Source of the DNA: Deltaproteobacteria bacterium
GTDB lineage: Bacteria > Desulfobacterota > DSM-4660 > Desulfatiglandales > HGW-15
Assembly: GCA_019308525.1 (NCBI GenBank)
Contig: JAFDIC010000059.1
Coordinates: 1 to 17,663 of the forward strand
DNA: 17,663 nucleotides
Direction: 5' to 3'
Shown here one piece after another: positions 1-7,538 of the stretch (the first letter of the stretch is position 1; each line of letters starts with the position of its first letter). The notes below the pieces were generated by a model. It searched no databases and was not told the DNA's origin. It saw only the letters and a list, made by a program, of their open reading frames with translations. The translations under genes were made by a program, and so were the position numbers.

Positions 1-100
1 CCTCCCAGAGGAGCAAGCCTGGATTTGAGCAGAATTGGATGCTCCTCAAAGGCATCAATCCCCTCGCCTGGAGGGAAGGCGCCTGCGTCGCCCAATATCT

Positions 101-196
101 TGGCGGAGAGGGTGGGATTCGAACCCACGTGCCCCGCTTTCAACGGGACAAGTCGATTTCGAGTCGACCCCGTTACGACCACTTCGGTACCTCTCC
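101..196 (-). tRNA. tRNA-Ser (anticodon CGA)
   Basis: The reverse complement folds as a class II tRNA. The acceptor stem is GGAGAGG/CCTCTCC, with G as discriminator and an encoded CCA at 101-103. The D stem is CCG/CGG. The anticodon stem is GTCGA/TCGAC around loop CTCGAAA, giving anticodon CGA, which reads UCG serine codons. A 7-bp variable stem TGTCCCG/CGGGGCA is typical of tRNA-Ser, and the T arm is GTGGG-TTCGAAT-CCCAC. Every stem pairs, with a single G-T wobble in the variable arm. The 5' end (position 196) falls on a codon boundary of tadA, whose stop codon lies in the D-arm part of this gene. No T-rich terminator is visible just downstream (positions 1-100). Confidence 0.97.
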
Positions 197-667
197 GGGA
201 TTCTTCACCTCCTGCCTTCGATCACGGAAAAAGTCCTGCATGATTTTCCGGCATTCTTTTTCCATGATCCGAGGAACCACCTCAACACGGTGATTCAAGC
301 GTTCATCCTGGTGCAGACTGTAAAGGGAACCGGCAGCCCCGAATTTGGGGTCAGCGGCCCCATATACAAGCCTGGATATCCTGGCATTCACCGCAGCCCC
401 CATACACATGAAACAGGGTTCCAGGGTCACCACCAGGGTGGCCTCCTCAAGCCTGTAGTTTCCAAGGGAGGAGCCGGCAGACCTCAAGGCCAGGATCTCC
501 GCGTGGGCCGTGGGGTCACACAGGCAGATGGGTCTGTTATGGGCCCTGGAAATTATCCGTCCTCCCTGATCACAAACAACGGCGCCCACGGGCACCTCTC
601 CCTCCCTGAGGCCCTTTCTCGCTTCCTCCAAGGCCTGCCCCATGAGAAAGTGTAAGTCAAGTTGCAT
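173..667 (-). CDS. tadA: tRNA-specific adenosine deaminase TadA
   Basis: TadA deaminates A34 to inosine in tRNA-Arg(ACG), allowing decoding of CGN codons. From the ATG at 667 the product is 164 residues, close to the roughly 167 of the E. coli enzyme. It carries the zinc-deaminase signature: HAE in 'DPTAHAEILAL' (zinc ligand His and proton-shuttle Glu) and PCxxC in 'LEPCFMCMGA'. The segment 'REGEVPVGAVV' is also family-typical. An in-frame GTG at 724 would add 19 residues with no resemblance to the family. I chose 667 because 'LDLHFLMGQALEEA' aligns with the normal TadA N-terminus. The last seven codons (GEVPKWS) and the TAA stop are read from the 5' part of the tRNA-Ser gene, a 24-nt same-strand overlap. 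A promoter is visible at 764-792. Confidence 0.93.
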   Translation of the reverse strand: MQLDLHFLMGQALEEARKGLREGEVPVGAVVCDQGGRIISRAHNRPICLCDPTAHAEILALRSAGSSLGNYRLEEATLVVTLEPCFMCMGAAVNARISRLVYGAADPKFGAAGSLYSLHQDERLNHRVEVVPRIMEKECRKIMQDFFRDRRQEVKNPGEVPKWS

Positions 668-763
668 ATGCAATCTTGAGACCCTTAAGAAACACCCCCT
701 TTTGCCCAACTCCCAGCGACTCACGGGAATATCAATGGCCTCTTTTCGGAGACATTTAATGTA

Positions 764-792
764 AATTTAACACTTGAGGGGGTTTCAGTCAA
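764..792 (-). promoter_or_regulatory. candidate sigma70-type promoter for tadA
   Basis: On the minus strand, TTGACT (792-787, five of six bases of the -35 consensus) is followed by a 17-nt spacer and TAAATT (769-764, four of six of the -10). Transcription would begin near 757, giving an untranslated leader of about 90 nt before the ATG at 667. Confidence 0.5.
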
Positions 793-803
793 CAGGTTAG
801 TAT
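774..803 (+). promoter_or_regulatory. weak candidate promoter for the PilZ gene
   Basis: TTGAGG (774-779), an 18-nt spacer and TAGTAT (798-803) match the -35 and -10 consensus at four of six positions each. The element overlaps the opposing tadA promoter. An alternative is TTGGAT (835-840) with TTAAAT (858-863). Neither is strong. Confidence 0.3.
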
Positions 804-906
804 CTACACGGAAAGGGAGAACTTGAATTCATGCTTGGATTTTTCAGAAAATTAATGTTAAATAACCCGTAGGAGCTTCCCAAATCCTTAACCGGCAGGT
901 CGAACC

Positions 907-1626
907 ATGACGACTAATCGAGTCAGTTGGCGAAGGTTGGGTGACCCTGAGAAGATTTTGAGGATTTTGGATCTGGTGATCTCAGAGGATGAGCCTGTCA
1001 GGGTCATCATTTCCGGGGAGAATGAAAAATTCTCCTCAAGGATCTTGCAGGTAAATTATGTCCCCGGGAACGGAGATACCAGAAAGGGAGGGGAGCTGAT
1101 CATTGACAAGCTTTCCCCGGAACATGGCAACTACCTCGTCCAGTCCAAACCGGAAATAAGGCTCCAATTTGCTATACATGAAAATCTCTGCCGATGTGCG
1201 ACAAAGTTCTTGGGAACCAGCAGCGATTATCCATTGGTGGGCTTGATCCTGGGTTTTCCCACCTTCATGGAGATCAATGAGAGGAGAAGAGACGAACGCT
1301 ATGTGTATGAAGTCCCTGAGATGGTCTCGGTGGAGATACCCTTAAGGGACGAGAAGGAGAGGTTGAGGCTTTACCATTTGAATGTTTGCGACTGTTCCAC
1401 ACATGGTCTCGGTGTCCTTGTGAAAAAAAAGGATCTTGGGGTTCTTGAATACCTGAGTCCGGGAGATCAGATCAAGGACATGACCTTCTACGCCGTATCC
1501 GCAAAGATAACGGTCAACGGGATCGTGCGACACAGGACACCGATAAAGAGGGGGAGATATAGAGGCTGTTATATTCTGGGTATCGAGTCGCAAGACATTA
1601 TCGAGAGCTGCAAACCTTCACCGTGA
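907..1626 (+). CDS. PilZ-domain (putative c-di-GMP-binding) protein
   Basis: A 239-residue soluble protein. The C-terminal part (about 125-235) is a PilZ domain. It has the RxxxR motif at residues 127-131 ('RRDER') followed by D162-x-S164-x-x-G167 in 'CDCSTHGLG', the two elements that grip cyclic di-GMP. The N-terminal half (about 10-120) has the flagellar-brake-like layout of YcgR-type proteins (an initial domain of beta-strands), but I see no specific motif there. The likely role is a c-di-GMP-responsive effector; the partner is unknown and no motility or secretion gene is adjacent. The ATG at 907 is preceded by a modest AGG-type ribosome site. It is flanked by a divergent tadA and a downstream HNH gene on the same strand. 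Confidence 0.85.
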   Translation: MTTNRVSWRRLGDPEKILRILDLVISEDEPVRVIISGENEKFSSRILQVNYVPGNGDTRKGGELIIDKLSPEHGNYLVQSKPEIRLQFAIHENLCRCATKFLGTSSDYPLVGLILGFPTFMEINERRRDERYVYEVPEMVSVEIPLRDEKERLRLYHLNVCDCSTHGLGVLVKKKDLGVLEYLSPGDQIKDMTFYAVSAKITVNGIVRHRTPIKRGRYRGCYILGIESQDIIESCKPSP

Positions 1627-1755
1627 CCTCCGGCTCGGAATGATTTGACGGATGCTCCGATTGAACAAACGTAGGCGGATCGGCATGCCATTGGTCGCCG
1701 AGGTCTGGCCGATTTCCTTTACTGATACCGGGGGATTGGAAAGGATTTTGGAACA

Positions 1756-2064
1756 ATGGAGATGATTTTTTTCTATGATGATAACATAGTCAGCGAACAG
1801 GACATAAGGAGAGAAAAGGAAAAAGCGCGCCGGCTAAAACAATCCAGCTGGTGGATGAGAAAGATCCAAAAAGGAGTGTGCTATTACTGTAATCGCTTCG
1901 TGGGCAGGGAGAACCTCACCATGGACCACGTTTTACCCCTCAGCAGGGGTGGGAGGAGCAAGAAAGGGAACATTGTCGCTGCCTGCAAGGAGTGCAACAG
2001 CAAGAAAAAGTATCTCCTTCCCGTGGAGTGGGAGGAGTATCTCAAACGCCTTTCCCAAAGTTAG
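1756..2064 (+). CDS. small HNH endonuclease family protein
   Basis: A 102-residue protein with a complete HNH module. It has a first zinc knuckle C42-x2-C45 ('CYYC'), the core 'MDHVLPLSRGGRSKKGNI' with D57-H58 and a conserved GG, and a second knuckle C77-x2-C80 followed by N81 ('CKECNSKKK'). The N-terminal 40 residues are highly charged and probably form a helix that contacts DNA. Members of this McrA-like family occur as stand-alone nucleases, restriction components or phage proteins; nothing here shows which. No methylase, recombinase or phage gene is nearby. The start may be the ATG at 1756 or the one at 1762. The stop lies 13 nt from the convergent SAM hydrolase gene. Confidence 0.85.
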   Translation: MEMIFFYDDNIVSEQDIRREKEKARRLKQSSWWMRKIQKGVCYYCNRFVGRENLTMDHVLPLSRGGRSKKGNIVAACKECNSKKKYLLPVEWEEYLKRLSQS

Positions 2065-2077
2065 AAGGCCCGCCGGC

Positions 2078-2896
2078 TCAGATTGCAGTAGCCGCCCTCT
2101 TGACCTTTACTACAGTTCCAAAGATTTCTTCACGATCCATGCCGATGTATTGTGAGGCCCGGCCCATGTTTACTGCTATTTCCAGCCAATTGGAGCTATT
2201 GATCAATGCCAGGGGTTGACCTTCCTCCAGGTCCGAGTAAGCTCTGGAGAGACCTTTTATGCTCAGCTTGCCGACCTCAATAAGAGGTTGTGCTTCTCCC
2301 AGGTACCGCTTCAACCTTTCCGCATGGATATTCGTAATCAGATTTCCAAAATTATCCACCCTTATGATTTGCCCGAGGAGAGTATCGTCCTTCTCCAACG
2401 GGGCAGGTATGTTCAGTTTGCGGGGATCGCTTATGAGGGGGCCGAACTGTTCAAGCCCAACCCCCTTTGAGAGGTGGGCAGCAACCGGAGCGAAGATATC
2501 CCGTCCGTGAAAAGTGAAACTGGGCTCCCGCAGGAAGTAGTCTTTCTCGGTGAGGTGGACGATCCTTTTCCCATTGAAATCCCGGATAACAGGCCAAAAG
2601 ATGCCGTTGTCAGGGCCAACGAATAAATGACCTCCAGCCTCCAGGGCTATGGGACGCCGCGGGCCTCCCACCCCGGGGTCTACTACGGCCAGGTGGACCG
2701 TACCCTTGGGGAAAAAGGCAAAGGTCTCCCTTAGGATGCCGGCCGCCAGGAAAACGGACCCGGCCCCCACTTGATGGGTAATGTCCACCAGTTGGACGCC
2801 CTCGTTTACAGATAGTATGGCCCCCTTCATCATACCCACGTAGGGATCCTTCAGGCCAAAATCGGTCACAAGGGTTATGATACCCGAAATAGTCAT
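2078..2896 (-). CDS. SAM hydroxide adenosyltransferase (DUF62, SAM hydrolase)
   Basis: A member of the fluorinase/chlorinase-like superfamily that in most bacteria hydrolyses S-adenosylmethionine to adenosine and methionine. From the ATG at 2896 it is 272 residues. Family landmarks are 'ITLVTDFGLKDPYVG' at the N-terminus, 'AVVDPGVGGPRR' (D73, R80), 'FVGPDNG' at 93-99, and 'FHGRDIFAP' (H130). D73, R80 and H130 correspond to the Asp-Arg-His set that activates water or hydroxide in this family. 'RVDNFGNLITNI' marks the C-terminal beta-barrel domain. An in-frame ATG at 2944 would add 16 residues, but it lies upstream of the start point predicted from the promoter at 2947-2975. GAGG sits just upstream of 2896. 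The physiological role of these enzymes is unsettled. Confidence 0.92.
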   Translation of the reverse strand: MTISGIITLVTDFGLKDPYVGMMKGAILSVNEGVQLVDITHQVGAGSVFLAAGILRETFAFFPKGTVHLAVVDPGVGGPRRPIALEAGGHLFVGPDNGIFWPVIRDFNGKRIVHLTEKDYFLREPSFTFHGRDIFAPVAAHLSKGVGLEQFGPLISDPRKLNIPAPLEKDDTLLGQIIRVDNFGNLITNIHAERLKRYLGEAQPLIEVGKLSIKGLSRAYSDLEEGQPLALINSSNWLEIAVNMGRASQYIGMDREEIFGTVVKVKRAATAI

Positions 2897-2946
2897 ATCT
2901 TTACGCCTCGACCCGGGGCCGGTAAAAACAGCCACGAACAGCATCG

Positions 2947-2975
2947 AGATTAGAGGAGAAGGGTGGGTAAGTCAA
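2947..2975 (-). promoter_or_regulatory. candidate promoter for the SAM hydrolase gene
   Basis: On the minus strand, TTGACT (2975-2970) is followed by a 17-nt spacer and TAATCT (2952-2947). The -35 is strong; the -10 is weak. The predicted start near 2940 supports translation from the ATG at 2896. Confidence 0.4.
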
Positions 2976-3072
2976 GGCAAGAAATTTTTCTGCCCGGCCC
3001 CTTATCCAACCCTCTCAATGGAGCCCGAACAGGGAAGAGTCCACTGAAAATCTACACTTCCCCATTCTTCCC

Positions 3073-3101
3073 TTGTAATTTTTATTAAGTGTTCGTATAG
3101 T
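3073..3101 (+). promoter_or_regulatory. candidate promoter for the AprA-like operon
   Basis: TTGTAA (3073-3078), a 17-nt spacer and TATAGT (3096-3101, five of six of the -10 consensus). It lies about 60 bp upstream of the AGGAGG ribosome site at 3155-3160. The LysR-type boxes found further right are absent here. Confidence 0.45.
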
Positions 3102-3163
3102 TCTGGAGGATCACTTCATGAGACTATTTCTAGACTCGATAACAAGTTAATAATAGGAGGATT

Positions 3164-5143
3164 ATGATGCCTGGGTGGTATGAAGCACTGATCGAGATCG
3201 GTACTGACGCACTCAAGTGGCCCTATTCCATACGCTATGACGTGAACAATGAGCTCAAAGCGGACGTGCTTATACTTGGCGGAGGCCCCGCAGGCTGCAT
3301 GGCTGCCATCAGCGCGGCCAGAGTTGGACTGAAGGTCCTTCTTGTGGACAAAGCTCATCCCAAAAGAAGCGGGGGAGGCTCTGGAGTGGATCATTGGTTG
3401 AATACGCCGAATCCCTGTTCAAAGATTACCCCCGAGGAATGTGTTGAATGGGAGTTCAAGTCCTTCGGCGGATACTCTAACGGGATTTCCAGATACATTG
3501 CAGCAAGGGAAGGATACGATACTCTTCTTGAGCTTGAAAAGATGGGAGCGAAGGTAAGGGACAAGGATGATGAATTCAAAGGGGCTCCATTCAGAGATGA
3601 GGAGACCAAGTTTCTTTTCGCCTATGATTACGAAAACAAGTATCATTTCCGGGTATGGGGTACGTCATTTAAACCCTCCATGTGGAAGGAATGCAGGAGG
3701 CTGAAAGTTAATATCCTGGGAAGAGTTATGGTGACAGGGTTGTTGAATGAAGGTGGAAAGCAGGGGGGTAGAATAATCGGTGCCACAGGAGTCAACGTGC
3801 GCACCGGAGAGTTTTACATATTCAAGGCAAAGGCTGTCGTGGACTGTATGGCATTCTATGACGGGAACTGGGGCTTTTCGTCAGAGCTGACCGGTCTTCC
3901 ATACTTTCACCCCAATGTCATAAGTGACGGGCCTGCGATCACATGGAAGGCTGGAGCTGAATTCACTCTAATGGAGAAGTCTTGTGCCGCACCGCCACCG
4001 GGATATCATTTCCCGACCTACGGGACGGGGAATCCACAGAATACTTGGTTTCCCTGTAGTATGGTGGATGCGGATGGAAAGCCGATCCCCTGGGTGGACG
4101 GTAGGGAAAGGCCGATTAGGGACCTGTCAGAAAGGACTCGGCCGGCAGAGGGCCAAAAGTTCCTGGGGGAACGGGCACAGGTGGCGGATTATCAGACCCC
4201 GCACCTGGTTGACGGATTGGCCGAGAGGATCAGGAGAGGGGAGTTCAAATTGCCACTCTATGCAGACCTTCCCGGGATGCCGGAGTACGAGAGGAAGGCG
4301 ATATGGGGACTTATGGTGGGTGAGGAAGGAAGGTCCAGGGTGCCCGTTTTGGAGAATTACAATAATGCGGGGTTTGAGCCCGGCAAGGATATGCTCCAGA
4401 GTTATTTCATGCTGGGCGGGGAGCCCTATTCTGGACTCTGGCGCTATGATTCCCTGCCCTTTTTCAGGGGGCGGGGCCCCTTTGCCAGTCCAGGGGGACT
4501 GGTGACGAGCTGGAATCTGGAAACCAATCTGGAAGGGCTCTTTGCCGCGGGGAATGCCCTGTTTGCAGGAAACTATTACTCTCATGCCGCTGCCACCGGG
4601 AGATATGCGGGGAGAAAAGCAGCCGAATATGTCATGAAGGCCAAAGAGTCCGAGATCGACTCGGAACAGGTCGAGAGGGAACGAACGCGGGTATATGCCC
4701 CCGCAAAGAGACGGAATGGAATGGACTGGAAGGAGTTGAGAGCGGGTCTCTGCCGCATCATGCAAAACTATTGCAGCGAACCGAAAAATGATGAATTACT
4801 CCGGTTGGGCGAAATGTGGCTCGATGATATCGAGGCGAATGTATTGCAAGAGGTTTATGCCCCCAACCCGCATATTCTGATGCGTGTCTTGGAAAGTTAC
4901 AATATGATGGTTTGTGATCAGTTGATCATCCAGGCCAGCCTGGCCAGGAAAGCCAGCAGCAAGCATCTGGGATTTGTCAGGCAGGACTATCCTTCGCTCG
5001 ATCCGCCGGATTGGCATAAGTTCATAACACTCCGGCAGGAGGATGGCGTCGTGAAGGTGGGAGAGCGTCCAATCGGTTTCTGGGGAGACCTTTCGGAAGA
5101 GTATGAGAAGCACAATAAAGACTACAGGGGCTTTTTGAGCTAA
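3164..5143 (+). CDS. AprA/fumarate-reductase-like FAD-dependent oxidoreductase
   Basis: A 659-residue flavoprotein of the succinate dehydrogenase/fumarate reductase/AprA superfamily. The FAD dinucleotide-binding fold begins with 'DVLILGGGPAGCMAA' (GGGPAG at 39-44), with an acidic residue at the second strand (VDK, D62). 'HPKRSGGGSGVDHW' (65-78) matches the flavin-contacting segment where AprA has RSGAVAQG. The C-terminal FAD signature is 'GLFAAGNALFAGNYYSHAAATGRYAG'. The closest analogue is the alpha subunit of adenylylsulfate reductase, because a small AprB-like ferredoxin follows after 29 nt. However, the segment after the FAD domain diverges and no ATP sulfurylase or QmoABC is present, so the substrate is unknown. 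AGGAGG (3155-3160) precedes two ATGs; the second, at 3167, has the better spacing. It is cytoplasmic, with no signal peptide. Confidence 0.85.
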   Translation: MMPGWYEALIEIGTDALKWPYSIRYDVNNELKADVLILGGGPAGCMAAISAARVGLKVLLVDKAHPKRSGGGSGVDHWLNTPNPCSKITPEECVEWEFKSFGGYSNGISRYIAAREGYDTLLELEKMGAKVRDKDDEFKGAPFRDEETKFLFAYDYENKYHFRVWGTSFKPSMWKECRRLKVNILGRVMVTGLLNEGGKQGGRIIGATGVNVRTGEFYIFKAKAVVDCMAFYDGNWGFSSELTGLPYFHPNVISDGPAITWKAGAEFTLMEKSCAAPPPGYHFPTYGTGNPQNTWFPCSMVDADGKPIPWVDGRERPIRDLSERTRPAEGQKFLGERAQVADYQTPHLVDGLAERIRRGEFKLPLYADLPGMPEYERKAIWGLMVGEEGRSRVPVLENYNNAGFEPGKDMLQSYFMLGGEPYSGLWRYDSLPFFRGRGPFASPGGLVTSWNLETNLEGLFAAGNALFAGNYYSHAAATGRYAGRKAAEYVMKAKESEIDSEQVERERTRVYAPAKRRNGMDWKELRAGLCRIMQNYCSEPKNDELLRLGEMWLDDIEANVLQEVYAPNPHILMRVLESYNMMVCDQLIIQASLARKASSKHLGFVRQDYPSLDPPDWHKFITLRQEDGVVKVGERPIGFWGDLSEEYEKHNKDYRGFLS

Positions 5144-5172
5144 CACAAAGCAAAAAGAAAGGACACTGGTTT

Positions 5173-5466
5173 ATGGAAGCCAAAGCTTATGCCGTACCTA
5201 ATCTGCCCGGAGCCGGCAGGCCCGTTATCTTTGATCCATCAATCTGCAATGGTTGCAACTGTTGCGTCGATATCTGTACTATGGACATCTTGATTCCGAA
5301 CCCTGAAAAAGGGAAACCTCCCATAATACTGTATCCTGAGGAATGCTGGTATGGCGGTGATTGCGTGCTCGAATGCCCAAACCCCGGTGCGATAAGGTTG
5401 AACCATCCTCTCATGCAGCGGGTTCGGTGGAAACGTAAAGAGACGGGGGAACATTTCCGGACTTGA
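5173..5466 (+). CDS. AprB-like ferredoxin with an incomplete second cluster motif
   Basis: A 97-residue dicluster ferredoxin, presumably the electron-transfer partner of the flavoprotein just upstream. The first motif is complete: C25-x2-C28-x2-C31-x3-C35 in 'CNGCNCCVDIC', with an additional C30. The second motif reads 'ECWYGGDCVLECP': C58, C64 and C68 are present, but the cysteine expected at position 61 is glycine. In this fold that leaves the second cluster with three cysteines (C58, C64 and C35), so it may be a [3Fe-4S] cluster or use another ligand. The basic tail after residue 80 ('RVRWKRKETGEHF') is shorter than that of true AprB. It is probably cotranscribed with the flavoprotein gene. 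Confidence 0.85.
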   Translation: MEAKAYAVPNLPGAGRPVIFDPSICNGCNCCVDICTMDILIPNPEKGKPPIILYPEECWYGGDCVLECPNPGAIRLNHPLMQRVRWKRKETGEHFRT

Positions 5467-5501
5467 AAGATGGGATCCGTTTTGGGGTCTATTTCTTTTC
5501 T

Positions 5502-5530
5502 TTGGACATCCAGCTCTTTTGATGTATAAG
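5502..5530 (+). promoter_or_regulatory. candidate promoter for the ABC transporter operon
   Basis: TTGGAC (5502-5507), a 17-nt spacer and TATAAG (5525-5530, five of six of the -10). It lies in the 163-bp gap before the first permease gene. No hairpin terminator separates it from the ferredoxin gene, so read-through is also possible. Confidence 0.35.
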
Positions 5531-5629
5531 GGGTATTCGATGTGGCCCGTCAGCGCGTAGCGGGAATAGTCGAGCTTTCCTGTTTGAGTTGGTTGGAGAT
5601 GTCGAGAAAAAGATAAAGAGGGGGAGAAC

Positions 5630-6521
5630 ATGACCAGGTATGTCTTAGGCAGGATCCTGCAAATGTTTCCTGTCCTTTTGGGGGTTGTGCTGGCGGTCTT
5701 CATGTTGACCCACATTCTTCCTGGTGACCCTGTGCTCCTGATGCTGGACGTGCAATACACCGAGGAAGAATACAAGGAGATGCAGACCTATCTGGGTCTG
5801 GACAAACCTTTGCACCTACAGTTCCTCCGGTACCTAAACGATTTGATCCATGGTGACCTGGGCAGATCCATCCATTCCGAGGAGCCGGTCATCGACATGA
5901 TTTTGAGGAGGTTTCCAGCCACCTTTTTCCTGGCCACGTCTGCAATATTTCTTGCGGCCATGGTCTCCATTCCGATTGGCGTGGCCTCTGCCCTGAAACA
6001 AAACACCAAGATAGACTATATCTCAATGGTCGGGGCGCAGATGGGTATTTCCATGCCGCCCTTCTGGCTGGGCCTCATGCTCATTCTGTTTCTGAGCCTC
6101 TATCTCAACATCCTTCCGCCGGGGGGCAGGGGGGACCCTCCTGATCTCATTCATCTGATCCTGCCCGCCTGCACCCTCTCCACACCCTTTATGGCTACAT
6201 CGGCGAGGCTTACCAGGTCATGTATGCTTGAGGTCCTGGGTTATCCTGAAACACGCCCTTAGAAACGCAATGATACCCGTGGTGACAAACCTGGGACTCC
6301 AGTTGAGCCGAATGCTTGGCGGGGCCCTGGTCACGGAGGTGGTCTTCAGGTGGCCCGGGATAGGAGGTCTTGCCTATGATGCCATCATGGAGAGAGACTA
6401 TCCCGTTGTAATGGGAGTGGTTCTTCTAATCGCGGTCATCTTTATCGTCATAAACCTTATAGTGGATATCTCCTACAGGTTTTTTGACCCGAGGATACAA
6501 TATGAAGCCAGGACGTCATAG
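5630..6521 (+). pseudogene. DppB/OppB-type permease gene, frameshifted with EAA loop lost
   Basis: The first permease of a peptide/nickel-type ABC importer, interrupted. Frame 1 (5630-6262) encodes a normal DppB N-terminus ('RILQMFPVLLGVVLAVFMLTHILPGDP' and several membrane segments) up to 'SARLTRSCMLEVL', then reads seven foreign residues to a TAG at 6260-6262. The rest resumes in the next frame from about 6237 with 'WVILKHALRNAMIPVVTNLG' and runs to 'RFFDPRIQYEA' and the stop at 6519-6521. Between these points DppB proteins carry the EAA loop, about 16 residues of type DYVRTARAKGLSE, which docks on the ATPases. It is missing here, while the sister permease keeps its equivalent. A net loss of about 47 or 50 bp fits both the missing residues and the frame change. 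A TTG at 6228 could start the second piece, but this alone would not give a permease. An assembly fault is possible. Confidence 0.85.
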
Positions 6522-6637
6522 AGTGAAGGGGAAGGCTAATCAGGCTCAAAAAGATGTGAGGGGGTCTGGGTGGCGCCTGGACCTTCCAATCCACTCTCGA
6601 CCAAGATTCACAGGGCTTTAGGAGGAAGGGTAGCATC

Positions 6638-7465
6638 ATGGGGTTTGTCAGAAGATTTCGGAGGCATCGATTGGCAGTGGTGGGCGCCGTAATCGTGTTT
6701 TTCCTGTTGATCGTTGCAATCTTTGCACCTTACATAGCCCCGGAGGATCCTCATCACATGGATCTGGGCAATACCCTGTCACCTCCCACATGGAAAAACC
6801 CCCTTGGGACAGACCATCTGGGGCGTGACATCCTCAGCAGGATTATATACGGAACAAGGGTATCCTTTATCGTCGGAATAGGGGCCGTTGGAATAGCCGC
6901 TATCATAGGGGGCCTCTGCGGGCTCTTCGCGGGATACTTCGGAAGGAAGGCCGATATCATCATCATGCGGGCACTGGACGTCATCTGGGCCTTCCCCCCA
7001 ATACTCCTGGCCCTCGCCTTCGTGGCAGTCCGCGGTGCCAGCCTGTCCGCCGTAATACTGGCCATCGGATTGGTGGCGGTGCCGAGATATGCACGGATAG
7101 TGAGGGGGACGGTCCTCTCAATAAAGGAAAAGGACTATATCCTGGCGGCGCGGGCGACCGGCATAAGCCATTTGAGGATCATATTTACCCATGTACTGCC
7201 TAACGTGACCGCGCCAGTGATCGTGGTGGCAAGCCTGGGAACGGCAGGTGCGATCATGATGGAATCCATCTTGAGTTACTTGGGCCTGGGGATGCAGCCA
7301 CCCGCTTCCTCCTGGGGCCTCATGATCAGCGAAGGACAGAAATACCTGAGAACATTTCCCTACTACTCTCTCTTTCCGGGATTGATGATCATGCTTATCG
7401 TATTTGCATTGAATGTGTTCGGGGATGGGCTCAGGGACGCCTGGGATCCGAAGCTGAAGACATGA
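6638..7465 (+). CDS. DppC/OppC-type ABC transporter permease
   Basis: An inner-membrane permease of 275 residues, a normal length for the family. After a basic cytoplasmic start ('[11 protein letters not shown]') comes a first membrane helix (about 12-32) and a periplasmic loop with the family-typical '[22 protein letters not shown]' stretch (about 55-76). Four or five more membrane helices follow. The EAA coupling loop is intact at about 163-190 ('[16 protein letters not shown]'). The C-terminal '[18 protein letters not shown]' is characteristic of DppC/OppC. GGAGGAAGGG at 6621-6630 serves as the ribosome site. It would pair with the broken permease gene upstream and with the two ATPases downstream. 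The substrate cannot be named from permease sequence. Confidence 0.93.
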   Translation: MGFVRRFRRHRLAVVGAVIVFFLLIVAIFAPYIAPEDPHHMDLGNTLSPPTWKNPLGTDHLGRDILSRIIYGTRVSFIVGIGAVGIAAIIGGLCGLFAGYFGRKADIIIMRALDVIWAFPPILLALAFVAVRGASLSAVILAIGLVAVPRYARIVRGTVLSIKEKDYILAARATGISHLRIIFTHVLPNVTAPVIVVASLGTAGAIMMESILSYLGLGMQPPASSWGLMISEGQKYLRTFPYYSLFPGLMIMLIVFALNVFGDGLRDAWDPKLKT

Positions 7466-7538
7466 CCTTGACTCCCCGGCAGGAAAGACATGAGAGGGAA
7501 GGAGAACACTTCCGCGCAACCCGGAGGGATACCGTAAC

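Noticed and set aside
1..55. Possible start of a minus-strand gene (ATG at 55, behind GAGGGG) running off the left edge
   Set aside because: Only 18 codons are visible, and another frame through 1-100 is also open, so nothing supports one reading.
35..655. A 206-codon plus-strand open frame across tRNA-Ser and tadA
   Set aside because: It is antisense to a convincing tRNA and to tadA, and its protein lacks family features.
6228..6521. Separate small membrane protein gene starting at the TTG at 6228
   Set aside because: Its residues align with the C-terminal third of DppB permeases, so it is the downstream fragment of the broken gene.
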